A stretch of 64,000 nt of DNA from Myroides fluvii (GTDB lineage Bacteria > Bacteroidota > Bacteroidia > Flavobacteriales > Flavobacteriaceae), in contig NZ_CP039934.1 of the NCBI RefSeq assembly GCF_009792295.1, positions 1,446,501 through 1,510,500 of the forward strand, read 5' to 3'. How positions within the stretch are numbered: the first letter of the stretch is position 1; each line of letters begins with the position of its first letter. The notes below the pieces were generated by a model that was not told where the DNA came from, searched no databases, and was given only the letters and a program-made list of their open reading frames with translations. A program made the translations under genes and the position numbers. Positions 35,939 to 44,428 of the stretch are shown piece by piece.

Positions 35939-36937
35939 ATGAAACAATTTTTTTCAGTACACGATATACCTTCTTTGTCAGAAGCGGTGAAGACCGCTCT
36001 GGAATGTAAGGCAAATCCTTTCCAAAATGAAAATCTAGGAAAGCACAAAGTAATGGGATTGGTTTTCTTAAATCCAAGCTTGAGAACGCGAATGAGTACC
36101 CAAAAAGCAGCGATGCACTTGGGGATGCAAGTGATGATTATGAATATGACCTCAGATGGCTGGGCGTTGGAAACCAAAGATGGCGTAGTGATGGACGGCA
36201 ATACAGCGGAACACATCAAAGAGGCGGCTGCTGTAATGGGAGAATATTGCGATATTTTAGGGTTGCGTTCCTTTCCTGGATTGAAAGATGCAACAGAGGA
36301 TTATAGCGAAGAATTGTTTAGCAAGTTCACTCAATACTGTGGAAAACCCGTGGTGAGTTTAGAAAGTGCAACCAGACATCCGCTACAAAGCTTTACAGAT
36401 CTTTTGACCATCATTGAAAAAGGGGACTATTTATTTGATGAAAGCAAAAAACAATATGTGCCACAAGGAAAAAAACCAAAGGTTGTCTTGACCTGGGCTC
36501 CTCATGTGAAAGCGTTACCGCAAGCGGTTCCCAATTCATTTGCCGAATGGATGATTCAAGCCGAAAAAGAGGGATTGCTCGATTTCGTTATTACACACCC
36601 AGAAGGGTATGGTTTGAGTGAGGAATTTACACAAGGTGCTAGGGTAACAACAAACCAAAGGGAAGCTTTACAAGAGGCTGATTTTGTGTATGTAAAAAAC
36701 TGGTCAAGCTATGAGAATTATGGACAAATTACGTGTACAGATCCTTCTTGGATGTTGACTTTAGATCATTTAAAGGAAACCAATCAAGCCAAAGTGATGC
36801 ACTGTTTACCAGTAAGACGCGATTTGGTCATTGCTGCTGAAGTACTGGATAGCGAACATGCCATTGTTATTGAAGAAGCTGGAAATAGAGTATGGGCAGC
36901 CCAAGCAGTATTGCAAGAAATGTTGAAAAATAAATAG
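35939..36937 (+). CDS. argF: N-succinylornithine (or N-acetylornithine) carbamoyltransferase
   Basis: A 332-residue transcarbamylase of the acyl-ornithine branch. It shows NPSLRTRMSTQ (carbamoyl-phosphate site, the Bacteroidota/Xanthomonas variant), SATRHPLQSFTD and the C-terminal HCLPVRRD. In this branch, position 90 sets specificity: Glu in N-acetylornithine enzymes, Pro in the Bacteroides succinylornithine enzyme (knowledge from memory). Here the loop reads MDGNTA90EH. Substituting small or Pro residues at the equivalent Glu in the Xanthomonas enzyme is reported to shift preference to succinylornithine, so a succinyl substrate is predicted. Confidence 0.92.
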   Translation: MKQFFSVHDIPSLSEAVKTALECKANPFQNENLGKHKVMGLVFLNPSLRTRMSTQKAAMHLGMQVMIMNMTSDGWALETKDGVVMDGNTAEHIKEAAAVMGEYCDILGLRSFPGLKDATEDYSEELFSKFTQYCGKPVVSLESATRHPLQSFTDLLTIIEKGDYLFDESKKQYVPQGKKPKVVLTWAPHVKALPQAVPNSFAEWMIQAEKEGLLDFVITHPEGYGLSEEFTQGARVTTNQREALQEADFVYVKNWSSYENYGQITCTDPSWMLTLDHLKETNQAKVMHCLPVRRDLVIAAEVLDSEHAIVIEEAGNRVWAAQAVLQEMLKNK

Positions 36938-36939
36938 AG

Positions 36940-37719
36940 ATGCAAAAACTAACCGTAATTAAAATAGGAGGAAATATCGTAGATAATGAAAAGGCTTTGC
37001 ATGACTTTTTAGCCCTTTTTGTACAAATCGAATCTCCAAAAATACTGGTTCATGGAGGAGGAAAACTGGCTACAAAATTAGCTAGTGAATTAGCCATTTC
37101 CACAGAAATGGTTGAGGGACGAAGAATTACCTCTGCAGCGATGTTACCCGTTACGGTTATGGTTTATGCGGGATTGATTAATAAGCAAATCGTGGCTCAA
37201 CTACAACAGCGAAAGTGTGATGCTTTGGGTGTTTCTGGGGCAGATGCGCAACTCATCAAAAGTCATAAACGCCCAAAAGTGCCTGTAGACTACGGTTATG
37301 TAGGAGATTTTTCTCCTCAAGACGTTCAGGTTCATCGCTTAAAGCAGTTTTTAGCCTTAGGACTTTGTCCTGTTTTTTCTGCTATTACCGCTGATCAAGA
37401 AGGGCAGTTATTAAATACAAACGCAGATACAATAGCTTCAAATCTGGCTATCGCCTTAGCAACAGACTATCAAGTAGACTTGATTTATTGCTTTGAACGC
37501 AAAGGTGTATTGCGTGATATAAAGGATGCAGAATCTGTTATATCAACAATCAACACTGCTAATTTTGACCAACTAAAAAACGAGGGAATTATCGTGGAAG
37601 GGATGTTGCCAAAAATAGAAAATGCATTGGCCGCTGTGGAACAAAAGGTACATCAAGTTTGTATTAAATCTGCACAAGATTTGTTGAAACAAACAGCAGG
37701 GACGGTAATTAGTCTGTAA
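36940..37719 (+). CDS. argB: N-acylglutamate kinase
   Basis: Phosphorylates N-acetyl- (or N-succinyl-) glutamate in the second step of arginine synthesis. It has 259 residues, of the amino acid kinase fold. It has VIKIGGNIVDNE at the N-terminus, ILVHGGGKLATKLA (phosphate loop), the EGRRITSA substrate motif and LNTNADTIASNLA. The start is 2 nt after the argF stop. No N-terminal helix characteristic of arginine-inhibited hexameric kinases is seen, so control may rest on the leader attenuator. Confidence 0.95.
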   Translation: MQKLTVIKIGGNIVDNEKALHDFLALFVQIESPKILVHGGGKLATKLASELAISTEMVEGRRITSAAMLPVTVMVYAGLINKQIVAQLQQRKCDALGVSGADAQLIKSHKRPKVPVDYGYVGDFSPQDVQVHRLKQFLALGLCPVFSAITADQEGQLLNTNADTIASNLAIALATDYQVDLIYCFERKGVLRDIKDAESVISTINTANFDQLKNEGIIVEGMLPKIENALAAVEQKVHQVCIKSAQDLLKQTAGTVISL

Positions 37720-37734
37720 ACAAAAAAGGAAGAA

Positions 37735-38796
37735 ATGAAAAAAGAACTCACGATAGAGGCGATTCAGCTGTTAAAAAGACTGATTGCAACTCCTTCATTC
37801 AGTAAAGAAGAAGGAAATACGGCAGAATTAATTGCACAATTTCTCATAAAGCACGGCGTTGCTATTCACCGTGACTTACACAATGTTTGGGCGTTTAATA
37901 AATACTATGATTCGAATAAACCGACGATTTTGTTGAATTCACATCACGATACGGTTCGTCCAAATAAAGATTATACTCGAGATCCTTTTCAAGCCGAAAT
38001 TATTGATGGTAAACTTTATGGATTAGGAAGTAATGATGCAGGAGGATGTTTAGTTTCGCTTTTGGCTACTTTTGTGTATTTCTATGAACAAAAAGAGTTG
38101 AGATACAACATTTGTCTAGCGGCTACGGCAGAAGAAGAAATATCGGGAACGGAAGGATTAGAATCCGTCATTCCTAAGCTTGGTACTTTGGATTTTGCTA
38201 TTGTAGGAGAGCCTACTCAAATGCATTTAGCGGTGGCAGAACGCGGATTAATGGTGTTGGATTGTGTGGCTAAAGGACGTTCTGGACATGCAGCGCGTAA
38301 TGAAGGTGAAAATGCTATATTAAATGCAATAGAGGACATTGCGTGGTTTTCAACCTATCAATTTCCAAAAGTATCGGAAGAATTTGGACCAATTAAGATG
38401 AGTGTAACGATGATTCAAGCGGGAACCCAACACAATGTCGTACCTGCAAGCTGTGATTTTGTCGTTGATGTTCGCGTTACGGATGCCTACACCAACGAGG
38501 AAGTTTTAGAAATAGTGAAACAACAGGTGAGTTGTGAGGTAAACGCGCGTTCAACGCGTTTAAAACCCTCTTCTATTGCAAAAGATCACCCTGTTGTGCA
38601 AGCAGGTATTCAGTTGGGACGCGCTACGTATGGATCGCCAACAACGAGTGATCAAGCGTTGTTGGACATCCCGTCGTTAAAATGTGGCCCTGGAGATTCT
38701 GCCCGATCACATACTGCAGATGAGTTTGTGTATGTGAGTGAAATAGAAGAAGGAATCTCGCTTTATATTGAAATGTTAAACCAAATCGTGAAGTAA
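37735..38796 (+). CDS. argE: M20 N-acylornithine deacylase
   Basis: Zinc peptidase-like deacylase releasing ornithine/citrulline from its N-acyl form. It has 353 residues, M20 family. Metal and catalytic residues are visible in NSHHDTV, GSNDAGG, TAEEEISG and GEPTQM, and a C-terminal CGPGDSARSHTADEFV supplies the last ligand. The dimerisation domain is intact. The order argB-argE-argH with 1-15 nt gaps indicates cotranscription. Confidence 0.93.
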   Translation: MKKELTIEAIQLLKRLIATPSFSKEEGNTAELIAQFLIKHGVAIHRDLHNVWAFNKYYDSNKPTILLNSHHDTVRPNKDYTRDPFQAEIIDGKLYGLGSNDAGGCLVSLLATFVYFYEQKELRYNICLAATAEEEISGTEGLESVIPKLGTLDFAIVGEPTQMHLAVAERGLMVLDCVAKGRSGHAARNEGENAILNAIEDIAWFSTYQFPKVSEEFGPIKMSVTMIQAGTQHNVVPASCDFVVDVRVTDAYTNEEVLEIVKQQVSCEVNARSTRLKPSSIAKDHPVVQAGIQLGRATYGSPTTSDQALLDIPSLKCGPGDSARSHTADEFVYVSEIEEGISLYIEMLNQIVK

Positions 38797-38797
38797 A

Positions 38798-40129
38798 ATG
38801 AAGTTATGGCAGAAAAATACAGCAGTAAATCAGGCCGTTGATGCCTTTACTGTTGGACAAGATAGAATGATGGACATGAACTTAGCTCCTTTTGACGTGC
38901 TGGGATCTTTAGCGCATACTCAGATGTTACAGCATATTGGTTTGCTTACGCAAGAGGAGTTAACACTCATTCAAAAAGAATTAAAAGCAATTTATGATGA
39001 AATCATGCAAGGGGATTTTCATATTGAAGAGGAGGTAGAAGATATCCATTCACAGATTGAATTATTGCTGACGAGAAGAATTGGCGAAGCGGGAAAGAAA
39101 ATCCACGCGGGTCGTTCGCGAAATGATCAAGTATTGGTGGATTTGAAATTGTATTTCCGTTACGAGATTGAAGAAATTGTAGCACAAGTGAAAAGCGTAT
39201 TTGAGACGTTTCAACGTTTGAGTAATCAGCACAAAGACGTCCTAATGCCTGGGTATACCCATTTGCAAATCGCCATGCCTTCTTCATTTGGACTGTGGTT
39301 TGGCGCGTATGCGGAGAGTTTGGTGGACGATTTAGAAATGATGCTAGCGGCTTGGAAGGTCGTAAACAAAAATCCACTAGGTTCAGCAGCGGGTTATGGT
39401 TCCTCTTTTCCTTTAGATAGACAAATGACAACCGATTTGTTGGGATTTGAATCCATGAATTACAATGTGGTTTATGCTCAAATGGGTAGAGGAAAAAGCG
39501 AACGTATTTTAGCACAAGGGTTAAGTGCTATTGCGGCTACCTTAGCTAAATGGGCAATGGACTGCTGTTTGTATATGGGGCAGAATTACAATTTTATCGG
39601 ATTCCCAGAGCATTTAACCACAGGGTCAAGTATTATGCCACACAAGAAAAATCCAGATGTCTTGGAGTTGATTCGTTCCAGATGTAATAAAATTCAAGCG
39701 TTACCCAATGAAATCGCTCTAATGACCACCAATTTACCTGCAGGGTATCACCGCGATTTGCAATTGCTAAAAGAAAATCTATTTCCCGCATTTATCTCCT
39801 TGAAAGAATGTTTGGACATGACGCAGTTGATGTTAGAAAACATAAAAGTGAATACAGCCATCTTAGCGGATCCTAAATATGATTATTTATTTAGTGTTGA
39901 GGTGGTTAATCAATTAGTCTTAGATGGTACACCCTTTAGAGAAGCTTACAAAGAAATTGGTGTAGCTATTGAAGAAGGAACTTATCAGCCAGCTAAAGAA
40001 GTTCATCATACCCACCAAGGGAGTATAGGTAATTTGATGAATGAGGAGATAAAAGAGGCCTTTGAGGTCGTATATCAAACCTTCGGGTTTGATCAAGTAA
40101 AGAATAAACTAGTACGTTTAGTGTTGTGA
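38798..40129 (+). CDS. argH: Argininosuccinate lyase
   Basis: Cleaves argininosuccinate to arginine and fumarate, the final step. It has 443 residues, fumarase/aspartase superfamily. Signature GSSIMPHKKNPDVLELIRSR carries the catalytic serine loop; GRSRNDQVLVD and GYTHLQIAMP are the other conserved blocks. It begins 1 nt after argE and is followed by a terminator, closing the operon. Confidence 0.96.
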   Translation: MKLWQKNTAVNQAVDAFTVGQDRMMDMNLAPFDVLGSLAHTQMLQHIGLLTQEELTLIQKELKAIYDEIMQGDFHIEEEVEDIHSQIELLLTRRIGEAGKKIHAGRSRNDQVLVDLKLYFRYEIEEIVAQVKSVFETFQRLSNQHKDVLMPGYTHLQIAMPSSFGLWFGAYAESLVDDLEMMLAAWKVVNKNPLGSAAGYGSSFPLDRQMTTDLLGFESMNYNVVYAQMGRGKSERILAQGLSAIAATLAKWAMDCCLYMGQNYNFIGFPEHLTTGSSIMPHKKNPDVLELIRSRCNKIQALPNEIALMTTNLPAGYHRDLQLLKENLFPAFISLKECLDMTQLMLENIKVNTAILADPKYDYLFSVEVVNQLVLDGTPFREAYKEIGVAIEEGTYQPAKEVHHTHQGSIGNLMNEEIKEAFEVVYQTFGFDQVKNKLVRLVL

Positions 40130-40136
40130 TAGTTTG

Positions 40137-40171
40137 TAAAAAGCATAGAAATTTTTTTCTATGCTTTTTTT
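40137..40171 (+). terminator. Terminator of the arginine operon
   Basis: Stem AAAAAGCATAGAAA/TTTCTATGCTTTTT with a T-rich loop, 7 bp after the argH stop. Confidence 0.85.
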
Positions 40172-40200
40172 GATTAAATTTATGTTAAGATATAAAATGT

Positions 40201-40755
40201 ATGTATATAAAGATGTTTAATTCAATCATAGCTGTATTAGTAGTCTGTTTGCTGTTATCTTGTTCAAAAAGCGATGATAATAAAGATAATTATGATCCCA
40301 TTTCTGCAATGGAATATAGCAAGCTGAAAAGTTTAGATGAAATTAATAATATGATTTTCTATTATGCAGGGATAAAACGGGGCAATGAAAAAGCGAGTAT
40401 GCTAAGTAATAGTTCGTCTTCTTGTCGAGCGAATGAATTTTTTAGTGTAATTATAACAGAAAATCAACCGAATTTGAATTTTGGATTTATAAAATTTCAA
40501 TCTGGAAATTTGGGATGTGAAACTACAGATTCTGTTTTCTTTATTGATACAGAGTTGTTAAGTGAAGGAGAATTATTTACAACATTAGTCAATGGATATC
40601 TTCATCCTCAAATTGGACTTATTCTAGGAGGAAGGAGATTCAAAGGCACTTTAGAGATTGGTTTTCAAGGGGAGTATTTGCGTATCGAAGATTATATGTC
40701 TAATTATGAACGTATAGATCCGAATGAGAAAGTGTATTTGTATTTTAAAAAATAA
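40201..40755 (+). CDS. Putative lipoprotein of unknown function
   Basis: A 184-residue protein with a type II signal peptide (hydrophobic core SIIAVLVVCLLLS, lipobox LLSC), a Ser/Asp-rich linker and a mature domain with four cysteines including SSSCRAN and GNLGCETT. I recognise no domain. The start is the ATG at 40201, with 40213 as an alternative. Its last 10 codons are repeated directly downstream (see 40761-40793). It is single-gene, between the arg operon terminator and a bidirectional terminator. Confidence 0.75.
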   Translation: MYIKMFNSIIAVLVVCLLLSCSKSDDNKDNYDPISAMEYSKLKSLDEINNMIFYYAGIKRGNEKASMLSNSSSSCRANEFFSVIITENQPNLNFGFIKFQSGNLGCETTDSVFFIDTELLSEGELFTTLVNGYLHPQIGLILGGRRFKGTLEIGFQGEYLRIEDYMSNYERIDPNEKVYLYFKK

Positions 40756-40798
40756 AAATTAATGAGAAAGTATATTTATATTTTAAAAAGTAATAAAA
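40723..40798 (+). repeat. 38 bp tandem repeat covering the lipoprotein gene tail
   Basis: Two adjacent 38 bp units (40723-40760 and 40761-40798) match at 32 positions. The first contains the last ten codons and stop of the lipoprotein gene. Confidence 0.85.
40761..40793 (+). pseudogene. Remnant of a second lipoprotein gene copy (3' end only)
   Basis: This unit encodes NEKVYLYFKK and a stop, exactly the C-terminus of the preceding gene. The three base differences (GTG/GTA, TTG/TTA, AAA/AAG) are all silent. It has no start and is out of frame with the upstream gene. The silent-only pattern suggests it was once coding, as the end of a tandem paralog since lost by deletion. Confidence 0.6.
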
Positions 40799-40828
40799 AA
40801 GGAAACTGATTTTTCAGTTTCCTTTTTT
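40795..40828. terminator. Bidirectional terminator between convergent genes
   Basis: Stem AAAAAAGGAAACTGA/TCAGTTTCCTTTTTT with a TTTT loop. It serves both the lipoprotein gene and the minus-strand reductase. Confidence 0.85.
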
Positions 40829-40829
40829 A

Positions 40830-41882
40830 TTATATATCATCGTAGTTGATGTGAATTTCATCTGAGGTGACAATTGCTTGACACGATAAGATCAACCCTT
40901 CTGCAACTTCATCATCAGATAAGATACTATTGCGTTTCATTGTAGCTGAACCTTTGGTCACTCTACACATACAAGAACTACAAATACCACCTTGACACGA
41001 ATAAGGAGCATCGATTCCCGCCTCTAATACACCACTTAGTAATGCTTGACTTTTGGGCATCTCAAAAGTAGATTCCTCATCGTCAACAATGACCGTCACT
41101 TTAGTACTTCCTCCACCTGCTTCTACGGGATTATTCCCATCTGTATTCGGTGTGAAAATTTCAAATAGAATCTGGTCTTTTGCTATGCCTTTCGCTTGTA
41201 GTGTTTCGCTTACCACATCAATCATGGCTTCTGGGCCGCATAAGAAATAGTTGACAAAAGACTTGTCTTGATGTTTATTATTCACTACAAAATTGATCGC
41301 AGCTTTGTCAATTCGTCCAAAAATCGAATCGTTTTCTCTCATTCTTGAATAGACAAAATGTACATAAAGCTGTTCCGGATATTGTTCTTGTAATTGGTGT
41401 AACTGCGTGTGGAAGATCGTCTCTTCTGCTGATTTGTTTCCGTAAACTAATACAAACTTGCTGTTCGGCTCCTGGTTTAATACGGTTTGTAAGATAGACA
41501 TCACCGGCGTAATACCACTACCAGCTGCAAAAGCAGCATAGTTATTCGATGCTTCCGCATTTGGAGTAAAAGTAAAACGACCTTCTGGTGTATCTACTTC
41601 TAATTGATCTCCTACTTTCAACACATTATTGGCATACGTAGAGAAGGCTCCTCCTTCTACTTTTTTAACCACAATGCGAATTTCTCCACTTTGTGGGGTA
41701 GAACAAATCGAATAAGCACGTCTTATTTCTTTGCCGTTATGTTCATACCTAATGTTGAGATATTGCCCAGCAACAAACTCATACGCTGATTGTAATGCTG
41801 CAGGAATATCAAATACGATAGATACCGCATTTGGAGTTTCTCTTCGAATCTCTTTTACCGTTAATTTGTTGAATCTTGACAT
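40830..41882 (-). CDS. FAD/2Fe-2S oxidoreductase (PaaE/ferredoxin-NADP reductase type)
   Basis: A 350-residue electron-transfer protein moving electrons from NAD(P)H through FAD to a plant-type 2Fe-2S cluster. In order: an FAD-binding barrel with RAYSICS (about 55-61), an NAD(P) domain with AAGSGITPVMSIL, and a C-terminal ferredoxin domain with cysteines C296, C301, C304 and C334 (C-x4-C-x2-C-x29-C). It resembles the PaaE reductase of phenylacetyl-CoA epoxidase, but no paaABCD genes are near. The physiological acceptor is therefore unknown. Confidence 0.9.
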   Translation of the reverse strand: MSRFNKLTVKEIRRETPNAVSIVFDIPAALQSAYEFVAGQYLNIRYEHNGKEIRRAYSICSTPQSGEIRIVVKKVEGGAFSTYANNVLKVGDQLEVDTPEGRFTFTPNAEASNNYAAFAAGSGITPVMSILQTVLNQEPNSKFVLVYGNKSAEETIFHTQLHQLQEQYPEQLYVHFVYSRMRENDSIFGRIDKAAINFVVNNKHQDKSFVNYFLCGPEAMIDVVSETLQAKGIAKDQILFEIFTPNTDGNNPVEAGGGSTKVTVIVDDEESTFEMPKSQALLSGVLEAGIDAPYSCQGGICSSCMCRVTKGSATMKRNSILSDDEVAEGLILSCQAIVTSDEIHINYDDI

Positions 41883-41904
41883 CGTTTAGTTCTGTTTAAG
41901 TTCG

Positions 41905-41912
41905 CAAAAATA
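41905..41912 (-). promoter_or_regulatory. -7 promoter element (TATTTTTG) of the reductase gene
   Basis: Exact TAnnTTTG on the minus strand, 22 nt before the ATG at 41882. Confidence 0.55.
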
Positions 41913-41965
41913 CAAAACCCATGGAGTAAAAGGAAGTTTTACTTCTCGGTTTAACTAAAAATATT

Positions 41966-41986
41966 ATACCTAAATATCATAGGTAT
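41966..41986. promoter_or_regulatory. Probable PadR operator
   Basis: A perfect inverted repeat, ATACCTA - 7 nt - TAGGTAT. It lies 11 bp upstream of the PadR -7 box, in the core promoter. A third half-site ATACCTA occurs at 42008-42014, just downstream of the box. The position suggests autorepression of the PadR-membrane protein operon. Confidence 0.6.
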
Positions 41987-41997
41987 CAAAAAAAGAC

Positions 41998-42005
41998 TAT
42001 ATTTG
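41998..42005 (+). promoter_or_regulatory. -7 promoter element (TATATTTG) of the PadR operon
   Basis: Exact TAnnTTTG, 21 nt before the ATG at 42027. It overlaps the alternative in-frame start at 42003 and so excludes that start. Confidence 0.6.
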
Positions 42006-42026
42006 CAATACCTAAGAATCTTATAT

Positions 42027-42362
42027 ATGGCAAAGCAACAACAATTATATAAAGGAAGTTTGAATACGATTATTATGAAGCTATTGGCAGAAAATGGTCG
42101 TATGTATGGCTATGAAATTACTCAAAAGGTAAAGGAAATCACTTCCGGAGAAATGAGCTTAACCGAAGGTGCTCTTTATCCAGCGCTACATAAATTAGAA
42201 GCTGATGGTTTCTTAGATGTGGATATGGAGCGTGTAGATGGTAGAGTACGTAAGTATTATAAACTAACAGAAAGTGGAGTGAAGGAAACGGTTAACAAAC
42301 TAGAAGAATTAGAGAATTTTATCCGCAACATGCAAAACATCGTCAACCTAAAATTGACGTAA
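42027..42362 (+). CDS. PadR-family transcriptional regulator
   Basis: A 111-residue winged-helix repressor from the ATG at 42027 (MAKQQQLYKGSLNTI). The PadR pattern is clear: MYGYEITQKVKEIT, SLTEGALYPALHKLEADGFL, and RVRKYYKLTESG (wing), followed by a C-terminal helix for dimerisation. PadR proteins often control adjacent membrane or transport genes; here four paralogous membrane proteins follow in the same direction. Its promoter holds an inverted repeat that is probably its own operator. Confidence 0.93.
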   Translation: MAKQQQLYKGSLNTIIMKLLAENGRMYGYEITQKVKEITSGEMSLTEGALYPALHKLEADGFLDVDMERVDGRVRKYYKLTESGVKETVNKLEELENFIRNMQNIVNLKLT

Positions 42363-42393
42363 AGGTTTATTAATCCTATTATCCTGTAAACCA

Positions 42394-43038
42394 ATGAATA
42401 TACTAACCAAAGAACAGCTTCAATCAATTCAAGAGCGATTATTGTATAAGTATGATTTAAAATACGATGAACTCCGCAATGAACTCTTGGATCATATGGC
42501 CTGTGAAATAGAAGAGATGATGCATCAAGGGGAAACCTACGATGAAGCTACTATTTTAGTTTTTCGCAAATGGAATGTAAGGTTGATTGCCAATCAAAAA
42601 GGCATTTATAAAGGCATCCCTCATTTTATTGTCAACCAATTGAATAGTGCATACAGAAAGATCGAGATAATATCTTTTGTAGCAGCTATAGTATTAGGTT
42701 TATTACTGCTTATTGGAACCTACTACTTTACGTTCAATAGTGTCGTTTTATTGGGATCTCTATTTACAATTCATGTAGTAGGTGTTTTTATGATGTATCG
42801 CGAATCAAAAGATATACAAGATTATCGGCGTGATTTTTTTAGAGTAAAATCAGTTGAGGTGCTGTTTAAAAGTGGGCTAGCTTTAGCAGTTATCCTGTTG
42901 TTTACGTTGCTTTGGGGAACAGATGCTACTCCCTTTAGTTTTGAAGTACTGGTGATGTATTATTTTATTTTCCATTCGTTTCTATTGTTTCGATTTATCA
43001 GGTATTGTAAGTATCAAAAATTTAAAATTGCAAAGTAA
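42394..43038 (+). CDS. PadR-associated membrane protein, paralog 1
   Basis: A 214-residue protein: a helical N-terminal cytoplasmic domain of about 75 residues with YDLKYDELRNELLDHMACEIE and ending in VFRKW, followed by four membrane spans. The N-domain resembles the small helical domain found in proteins encoded next to PadR regulators (HAAS-like, from memory). It is the first of four tandem paralogs. It ends sharing one base with the start of paralog 2. Confidence 0.7.
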   Translation: MNILTKEQLQSIQERLLYKYDLKYDELRNELLDHMACEIEEMMHQGETYDEATILVFRKWNVRLIANQKGIYKGIPHFIVNQLNSAYRKIEIISFVAAIVLGLLLLIGTYYFTFNSVVLLGSLFTIHVVGVFMMYRESKDIQDYRRDFFRVKSVEVLFKSGLALAVILLFTLLWGTDATPFSFEVLVMYYFIFHSFLLFRFIRYCKYQKFKIAK

Positions 43039-43709
43039 TGGAAGCACTTACCTCCCATCAACTCCAACATATCGATCAGTTTTTAATTGAGCACTATCGT
43101 CTGTACTATATTGATCTTCGAGCAGAAGTAGTGGATCATATTGCTTCTGATATTGAAGTAGAGCTCCAAAACGAAAAAAGCTACGAAGAAGCTTTTATTC
43201 TTGTTTTTTCAAAATGGGATGCTTTGCTGAAACCTGCAAAAGGTTTTTTTAGAGGTATTCCTCAATTTGTTGCCACACAATGGAGGAAAGAACGGATGAT
43301 ACGCGGAGGAAAAGCCCTGCTTTTTGGTGTGTTAACAACCTTGTTATATGGAGGGGGCTTTCATCAGCTGATGGATTCGGATCAGGGGCATTGGTTGGGC
43401 TTAGGTTTTTTTGCCTTGCTCTTCCTCAGTGGTGTTGTGGTCTATATTCGAAATTTTAGTTTGGTAAAAAAGACCGCACTACATACGGCTACAGGTAGTT
43501 TTTTACGCATTGAATTTAAGCGATTGGGACTTGTACAGAGTACGTTTGCTGTTATGGCATTACTCTCTCAATTGAAGCTTATGCCCAAAGGAGATTGGTT
43601 TATTTATAACTATATACTCATGGGGTCGATTGCTTTGTTTTACATGGTTCATTGGCACATGGATTATCAAAAAGAAAAACTGTATCAAATTAAATGGAAA
43701 ACCGTCTAA
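43038..43709 (+). CDS. PadR-associated membrane protein, paralog 2
   Basis: A 223-residue protein with the same design: N-terminal YYIDLRAEVVDHIASDIE, ending in VFSKW, then about four hydrophobic spans. It overlaps paralog 1 by 1 nt and paralog 3 by 16 nt, so translation is coupled. It is closer to paralog 1 than to 3 and 4 in the N-domain. Function unknown. Confidence 0.7.
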   Translation: MEALTSHQLQHIDQFLIEHYRLYYIDLRAEVVDHIASDIEVELQNEKSYEEAFILVFSKWDALLKPAKGFFRGIPQFVATQWRKERMIRGGKALLFGVLTTLLYGGGFHQLMDSDQGHWLGLGFFALLFLSGVVVYIRNFSLVKKTALHTATGSFLRIEFKRLGLVQSTFAVMALLSQLKLMPKGDWFIYNYILMGSIALFYMVHWHMDYQKEKLYQIKWKTV

Positions 43710-44419
43710 TAGCTACTAAATTGGAAAGAAAAGTTAACAGCGAAGAAATTGATCAACTCCATTTATTTATTCGCAAACATTATGTGGAGTATTACGATGT
43801 TGAATTGGAATTGGTCGATCACCTCGCCAATGACATTGAAAGACAATGGCAGCAGGATCAACAGTTGTCTTTTGCTATTGCTTTGGATCGGGCTTTCAAG
43901 AAGTTTGGGGTTTTTGGTTTTATGGATGTTGTCGAGCAAAAGATTAATAGGTTGAGCAGTGCGTACTATAAGGAGAGCTTTCGATTATTGAAAGGTTTTT
44001 TCACGATACCTAAGATTATATTTTCTATGGCTTTACTCGGCGTTGTTTTTGTTTTGCTTCGTTTTTTAGGACAATTTAAAAACGTTTCCGTTGTGGAAGT
44101 GCTAGAAGGTGGGGTGTTTTTATTTTTAGTTTTTCAATTGGTGCGGCTGTTTCATGCGCGGAGGCAAAGACAGAAGCAGATGGAAAAGAAATGGCTGTTG
44201 CACGCGGTGTTGTTTCACCTAGAAATATGGCCCTATTATCTCCTGTTTTTTCTGTTTTTTCGAATTTTCTTAGTGGAAGGTAATACTACTTTTGCTTTGG
44301 TGATGCAGACTGTCGTAATCACAGCTACAGGCTTGTACATCTATATTTTAAAAGCGATTATTATTCCCAAAATAAACGCAGATTTAAACCTGCAAAAGCA
44401 ACGAATCACAACTGTTTAA
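43694..44419 (+). CDS. PadR-associated membrane protein, paralog 3
   Basis: A 241-residue protein with N-terminal HYVEYYDVELELVDHLANDI and an aliphatic-rich AFKKF segment before about four membrane spans. The N-domain is nearly identical to that of paralog 4, which indicates a recent duplication; the membrane parts have diverged more. The start at 43694 overlaps the previous gene by 16 nt. Confidence 0.7.
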   Translation: MENRLIATKLERKVNSEEIDQLHLFIRKHYVEYYDVELELVDHLANDIERQWQQDQQLSFAIALDRAFKKFGVFGFMDVVEQKINRLSSAYYKESFRLLKGFFTIPKIIFSMALLGVVFVLLRFLGQFKNVSVVEVLEGGVFLFLVFQLVRLFHARRQRQKQMEKKWLLHAVLFHLEIWPYYLLFFLFFRIFLVEGNTTFALVMQTVVITATGLYIYILKAIIIPKINADLNLQKQRITTV

Positions 44420-44428
44420 TTAGCACTT

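Noticed and set aside
39003..39515. 170-codon minus-strand frame inside argH
   Set aside because: It lies entirely opposite argH and its translation has no domain-like pattern.
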